NCBI GenBank assembly: GCA_027064565.1
Contig: JAMOPK010000375.1
Coordinates: 1-6,142, forward strand
Reading direction: 5' to 3'
DNA length: 6,142 nucleotides
From: Caldifarciminota bacterium
GTDB taxonomy: Bacteria; Hydrothermota; Hydrothermia; B15-G9
Shown: positions 4,626 through 6,142 of the stretch, piece after piece
How the letters are laid out: each line of letters opens with the position of its first letter
Numbering within the stretch: position 1 is the stretch's first letter
Made by a program: the position numbers and the translations under genes
Notes under the pieces: generated by a model
The model's database searches: none
The model's input: only the letters and a program-made list of their open reading frames with translations
Told to the model about the DNA's origin: nothing

Positions 4626-6142
4626 ATGGTAAAGAAAGTAGAAACCGAATTAGGCGGTCGAGTATTATCGATTGAGACGGGACGTGTTGCCAGACAGGCT
4701 GATGCCCACACACTTGTCCAGTATGGCGACACGGTGGTCCTTGTGACCGTCGTGTCAAGAAAGGCCCGGGAAAGACTCGATTTCCTGCCCTTGCTCGTGG
4801 AATACCGCGAGCAATCCTACGCCGCCGGTAAAATCCCCGGTGGTTACATCAAACGCGAGGGGAAACCGAGGGACAGAGAAATCCTTTACAGCCGTGCAAT
4901 CGACAGGGCCATCAGGCCAAGATTCCCGAAGGACATGACCGATGAAGTCGAGGTTATCGCCTATCTCCTGTCCTATGACATGGAGAACGAGGGCAACCTC
5001 CTGGGGCTTATCGGGGCATCGGCCACATTGATGATTTCAGATATCCCGTTTAACGGCCCGATCGGCGTCGTCAAAGTCGGACGGATCAAAGGTGAGTTTG
5101 TCATAAATCCGACCAATTCCCAGCTTAACGAGAGCGATTTTGATCTCCTCCTTGCCGGTGCCAACGGTGAGGTCACTATGATCGAGTTCGGCGGCAAGGA
5201 GGTGCCTGAGGACATCGTCCTCGAGGCCATCGAGTTCGGGCTGCCTTACGTCGAACAGGTCATCCGTCTGCAGGAGGAGCTTATTTCCGAGGTCGGGATG
5301 CCGGAAAAACGGGATTACACGAAAATCGTCGTCCCGGAAGAGCTGGAAAAGGCCATCAGGGAGCTGGCAACCGAAAAGATACGCCATGCGCTTCAGATAC
5401 CACAGAAAAAGGCGAGGGTCAGAGCGCTGCACGACATCAGCGATTTTGTGAACGAACAGCTTGCGGAGAGATTCCCTGACAGCAGCGTCGAGATCGGACA
5501 CATGCTCTATCAGCTTGAGCGCGAGATCATGCGGAAGATGGTCATGGAGGAGGGCAGGCGGATTGACGGGCGCGCATTCGACGAGATCAGGCCGGTTAGT
5601 GCTGAGGTGGCGCTTCTGCCGAGGACGCACGGCTCGGCCCTTTTCACAAGGGGCGAGACACAGGCCCTTGTGGTGACCACGCTGGGCACAGCCGAAGACG
5701 TTCAGCGGTTGTCCGAGCTTGAGCCGGAGGAAGCAAAACGGTTCATGCTTCACTACAACTTCCATCCGTTTTCAACGGGTGAGATCAAACCGTTGCGTGG
5801 CCCGTCCAGACGTGAGATCGGGCACGGGAACCTTGCGGAGAAGTCCATCGAGCCGCTGATCCCGGACGAGGATGCATTCCCTTACACCATCAGGGTGGTT
5901 TCCGACATCCTTGAATCCAACGGTTCATCGTCGATGGCGACGGTCTGCGGAGCCTCGCTATCCCTGATGGATGCCGGCGTGCCCATCAAATCGGCCGCCG
6001 CTGGCGTCTCCATCGGACTGGTTATGGAAAACGGCGAATACAGGCTCCTGACCGACATCCTTGGTGACGAGGACCATTATGGCGACATGGACTTCAAGGT
6101 GGCCGGGACCCGAAAAGGGATCACCGGAATCCAGCTCGATCT
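4626..6142 (+). CDS. pnp: Polynucleotide phosphorylase, 5' 505 codons
   Basis: PNPase is a trimeric 3'-5' exoribonuclease that uses phosphate to release nucleoside diphosphates, working in mRNA decay and RNA quality control. The gene runs off the window; 505 of roughly 700 codons are present. In order: the first RNase PH domain (about 6-140), with the RNA-binding loop GKIPGG followed by YIKREGKPR (the E. coli FFRR loop becomes YIKR, still basic); the helical linker (about 235-305); and the second, catalytic RNase PH domain from RRIDGRAFDEIRP (311-323). The active site is intact: SNGSSSMATVCG (431-442), and GDEDHYGDMDFKVAG (480-494) with D483, D489 and K491, matching E. coli D486, D492 and K494. 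The KH and S1 domains lie beyond the window. ATG 4626 is the first start after an in-frame stop (4617-4619). Only a weak AAGGA directly abuts it, so translation is probably coupled to rpsO. Codons often end in C or G, unlike ecfT. Confidence 0.97.
   Translation, partial: MVKKVETELGGRVLSIETGRVARQADAHTLVQYGDTVVLVTVVSRKARERLDFLPLLVEYREQSYAAGKIPGGYIKREGKPRDREILYSRAIDRAIRPRFPKDMTDEVEVIAYLLSYDMENEGNLLGLIGASATLMISDIPFNGPIGVVKVGRIKGEFVINPTNSQLNESDFDLLLAGANGEVTMIEFGGKEVPEDIVLEAIEFGLPYVEQVIRLQEELISEVGMPEKRDYTKIVVPEELEKAIRELATEKIRHALQIPQKKARVRALHDISDFVNEQLAERFPDSSVEIGHMLYQLEREIMRKMVMEEGRRIDGRAFDEIRPVSAEVALLPRTHGSALFTRGETQALVVTTLGTAEDVQRLSELEPEEAKRFMLHYNFHPFSTGEIKPLRGPSRREIGHGNLAEKSIEPLIPDEDAFPYTIRVVSDILESNGSSSMATVCGASLSLMDAGVPIKSAAAGVSIGLVMENGEYRLLTDILGDEDHYGDMDFKVAGTRKGITGIQLD

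Noticed and set aside
5037..5765. 242-codon open frame on the minus strand inside pnp
   Set aside because: It lies wholly antisense to the conserved PNPase frame, which keeps all active-site residues. The mirror frame is open because of pnp codon bias, and its translation resembles no protein family.

Overview
The window is chromosomal bacterial DNA carrying seven recognisable genes and one well-filled intergenic region. The rpsO-pnp pair, strong GGAGG-type ribosome binding sites, Lys/Glu/Arg-rich proteins and a HemW/EcfT/PilT-like cluster fit a deep-branching anaerobe. My best guess is a Thermotogota member of the Kosmotoga/Mesotoga kind, but this rests on general protein character and not on a marker comparison. 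No rRNA, tRNA, intact mobile element or CRISPR array is visible.

Layout. Bases 1-403 (+) are the 3' end of a small cytoplasmic protein with a helix-turn-helix-like start and a DUF2795-like end. It converges on hemW (433-1572, -), with a strong hairpin terminator (404-433) filling the gap. hemW diverges from ecfT (1614-2381, +). The space between them is so small that promoter elements of the two genes overlap, and ecfT has no Shine-Dalgarno sequence and may be leaderless. Then comes a 315-residue PilT-family protein (2423-3370, +) whose ATPase motifs are all replaced while the fold is kept, translationally coupled by ATGA to a stand-alone DUF523/TudS-like iron-sulfur protein (3367-3828, +). 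The last part is the rpsO-pnp operon (4350-6142, +): ribosomal protein S15 followed 9 bases later by polynucleotide phosphorylase, which runs off the window after 505 codons.

The 521-base gap 3829-4349 holds several signals. On the minus strand, overlapping the end of the DUF523 gene, an open frame without a start (3815-3976) ends in a glycine-rich stretch like the C-terminus of Cas6/RAMP proteins, probably a gene remnant. Next are three consecutive stem-loops (3989-4088). Then comes a good sigma70-type promoter for rpsO (4250-4279) whose spacer is filled by a 21-base near-perfect palindrome, a likely operator. The short rpsO leader opens with a hairpin carrying the GU/GC step that S15 recognises in 16S rRNA.

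The genes do not form one pathway. The most unusual items are the PilT-like pseudo-ATPase coupled to a TudS-like protein, and the two-layer control suggested for rpsO-pnp (DNA palindrome plus S15-binding hairpin).
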